From assembly GCF_041765605.1 (NCBI RefSeq), contig NZ_CP168900.1, positions 2,682,001-2,746,000 of the forward strand: a DNA stretch of 64,000 nucleotides, in the 5' to 3' direction. The position numbers and the translations under genes were made by a program. The notes under the pieces are model-generated. The model worked only from the letters and a program-made list of their open reading frames with translations. It had not been told where the DNA came from and did no database searches. Position 1 is the stretch's first letter. The number at the start of each line of letters is the position of its first letter. Below, piece after piece: positions 63,184-64,000 of this stretch. The DNA is from Listeria monocytogenes. Lineage in GTDB: Bacteria > Bacillota > Bacilli > Lactobacillales > Listeriaceae.

Positions 63184-63903
63184 TTAATTCCCCTCCAAAG
63201 CTGCAAAAATTTTCGCGATTTCTTCTGGTTTTGTCCGACCTGTGGTTTTATCAATTGTTTTTCCAAAAATATGCGGCATATAAAAGGGAATTCCAGTAGA
63301 CTTGATGGCGGTTGTTATTTCAAGGATGTTTTCAGCGCCAATCCCTCCTGCCGGCTCAATGCCATAAATACCTTTATTTGCTGCAATTTTTGTTAAATAA
63401 ACTAGTTCATCTAAATATTTTGTGCCCTCAATGCTCATAAATTTGATGGACGGGATGTTGGCGGATAGACAATAATCGACAGCTTCTTCAGCGGTAATTT
63501 CGTCTCCGGAAGATAGTTTGACGATGCCGATTTTCCCGGTTGGTCGAACGAGTGCATTAGTGTATGTTTCTGGAAGTAAGTCATTTGTTAATCCCGCGGT
63601 TTCGATTGGTTGGTTAATATGACTGTTTGGGGCAAGGCGAGCAATATGAAGCACATCACGCCAGTTTTGCCAGTCTCCACCGCCACCAAGGCCAACACTG
63701 ATGACTGGGGCTGTTGTTTGTAATTCTTTCACCACATTTGCGGCTTCTTCTGCTGTTTCATAGTTCGTTGCAACGATTCCCGGAACGGCAAAACCGCGAG
63801 CTGCTTCCATGACTTCCAGACTATTTTCTTTATCTTTTGCTAAAAAATTAAATAGCGCAAAATTATTCCATTTCGGTAGATTTTCGAATTTTTTCTTGTT
63901 CAA
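63184..63903 (-). CDS. KDGP-aldolase-family protein
   Basis: 239 residues, probably from TTG 63903 (NKKKFENLPKWNNFALFNFL). GVGLGGGGDWQNW-like glycine segment (SVGLGGGGDWQNWRDVLHIA) and LPETYTNALVRPTGKIGIVK, IKFMSIEGTKYLDELVYLTK, GIEPAGGIGAENILEITTAI fit the DgaF-like 2-dehydro-3-deoxy-phosphogluconate aldolase family. Probably splits a keto-deoxy sugar acid phosphate. It overlaps the upstream gene by 41 bases. Confidence 0.8.
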   Translation of the reverse strand: MNKKKFENLPKWNNFALFNFLAKDKENSLEVMEAARGFAVPGIVATNYETAEEAANVVKELQTTAPVISVGLGGGGDWQNWRDVLHIARLAPNSHINQPIETAGLTNDLLPETYTNALVRPTGKIGIVKLSSGDEITAEEAVDYCLSANIPSIKFMSIEGTKYLDELVYLTKIAANKGIYGIEPAGGIGAENILEITTAIKSTGIPFYMPHIFGKTIDKTTGRTKPEEIAKIFAALEGN

Positions 63904-64000
63904 GTTTTATCAACTCCACACATGTTTTTAACGTCTTTTCAATCAAGTATTCGCCTTTTTCTGCTGTTGCTAAAGTTGCTTCTCCCAGCACTGCTGTCTT
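63863..64000 (-). CDS. Creatininase-family protein, C-terminal end only
   Basis: The window cuts the gene; the last 45 codons are visible: KTAVLGEATLATAEKGEYLI, then EKTLKTCVELIKLEQEKIRK and STEME. The GxxTLATAEKGE signature is the usual C-terminal segment of creatininase-family amidohydrolases. In EGD-e a creatininase-like gene (lmo2647 from memory) occupies this place. It continues the sugar-catabolism operon. Confidence 0.65.
   Translation of the reverse strand, partial: KTAVLGEATLATAEKGEYLIEKTLKTCVELIKLEQEKIRKSTEME

Overview
The window is a low-GC Firmicute chromosome and is almost certainly Listeria monocytogenes or a close relative. The host gene order (rpsI-rplM-truA-ecfT-ecfA2-ecfA1, an mgtC-like gene, an acetamidase-like gene, then rplQ to rpsJ and the flavin-based extracellular electron transfer locus) matches what I recall of EGD-e genes lmo2596 to lmo2647. 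That match comes from memory and protein reading, not from an alignment.

Positions 1 to about 28,310 are the right-hand part of a temperate siphophage prophage. It is read mostly on the minus strand. From right to left it holds the integrase, two lysogen-side membrane or lipoprotein genes, a repressor/cro immunity switch with five operator-like palindromes, an early region (antirepressor, YqaJ-type nuclease, RecT, a DnaD-like replication protein with internal iterons, C5 methyltransferase, SSB, HNH endonuclease and many small genes), an ArpU-type late regulator, a roughly 500-base structured gene-free segment, and late genes (terS, terL, portal, MuF-like protein, scaffold, capsid, connectors, major tail protein, tail chaperone). 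The tape measure, lysis genes and the far attachment site lie outside the window. The integrase end abuts the 3' end of rpsI.

Positions 28,380-32,730 hold rpsI-rplM and an operon of truA with the energy-coupling module of ECF vitamin transporters. Positions 32,780-35,600 hold three stand-alone genes. Positions 35,800-50,180 are the S10-spc-alpha ribosomal superoperon on the minus strand, including secY, adk, infA and rpoA.

Positions 50,545-59,068 are the extracellular electron transfer locus. fmnA, dmkA, fmnB and pplA are on the minus strand; ndh2, eetA, eetB and dmkB are on the plus strand, divergent from pplA. Together they make a dedicated demethylmenaquinone pool, a membrane NADH dehydrogenase that feeds it, flavin export and attachment, and a surface flavolipoprotein that passes electrons outward. 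The rest is a phosphodiesterase lipoprotein, a DUF4003-like protein, a SMI1/KNR4-like protein and the end of a sugar-catabolism operon (SIS protein, KDGP-aldolase-like protein, and a creatininase-like gene cut by the window edge).

The most unusual parts are the structured, tRNA-like non-coding segment between the phage late regulator and terminase (9,547-10,040), an apparent programmed +1 frameshift in the major tail protein gene, 11-bp iterons inside the replication gene, and a 490-bp cassette bounded by 21-bp direct repeats in the immunity region.
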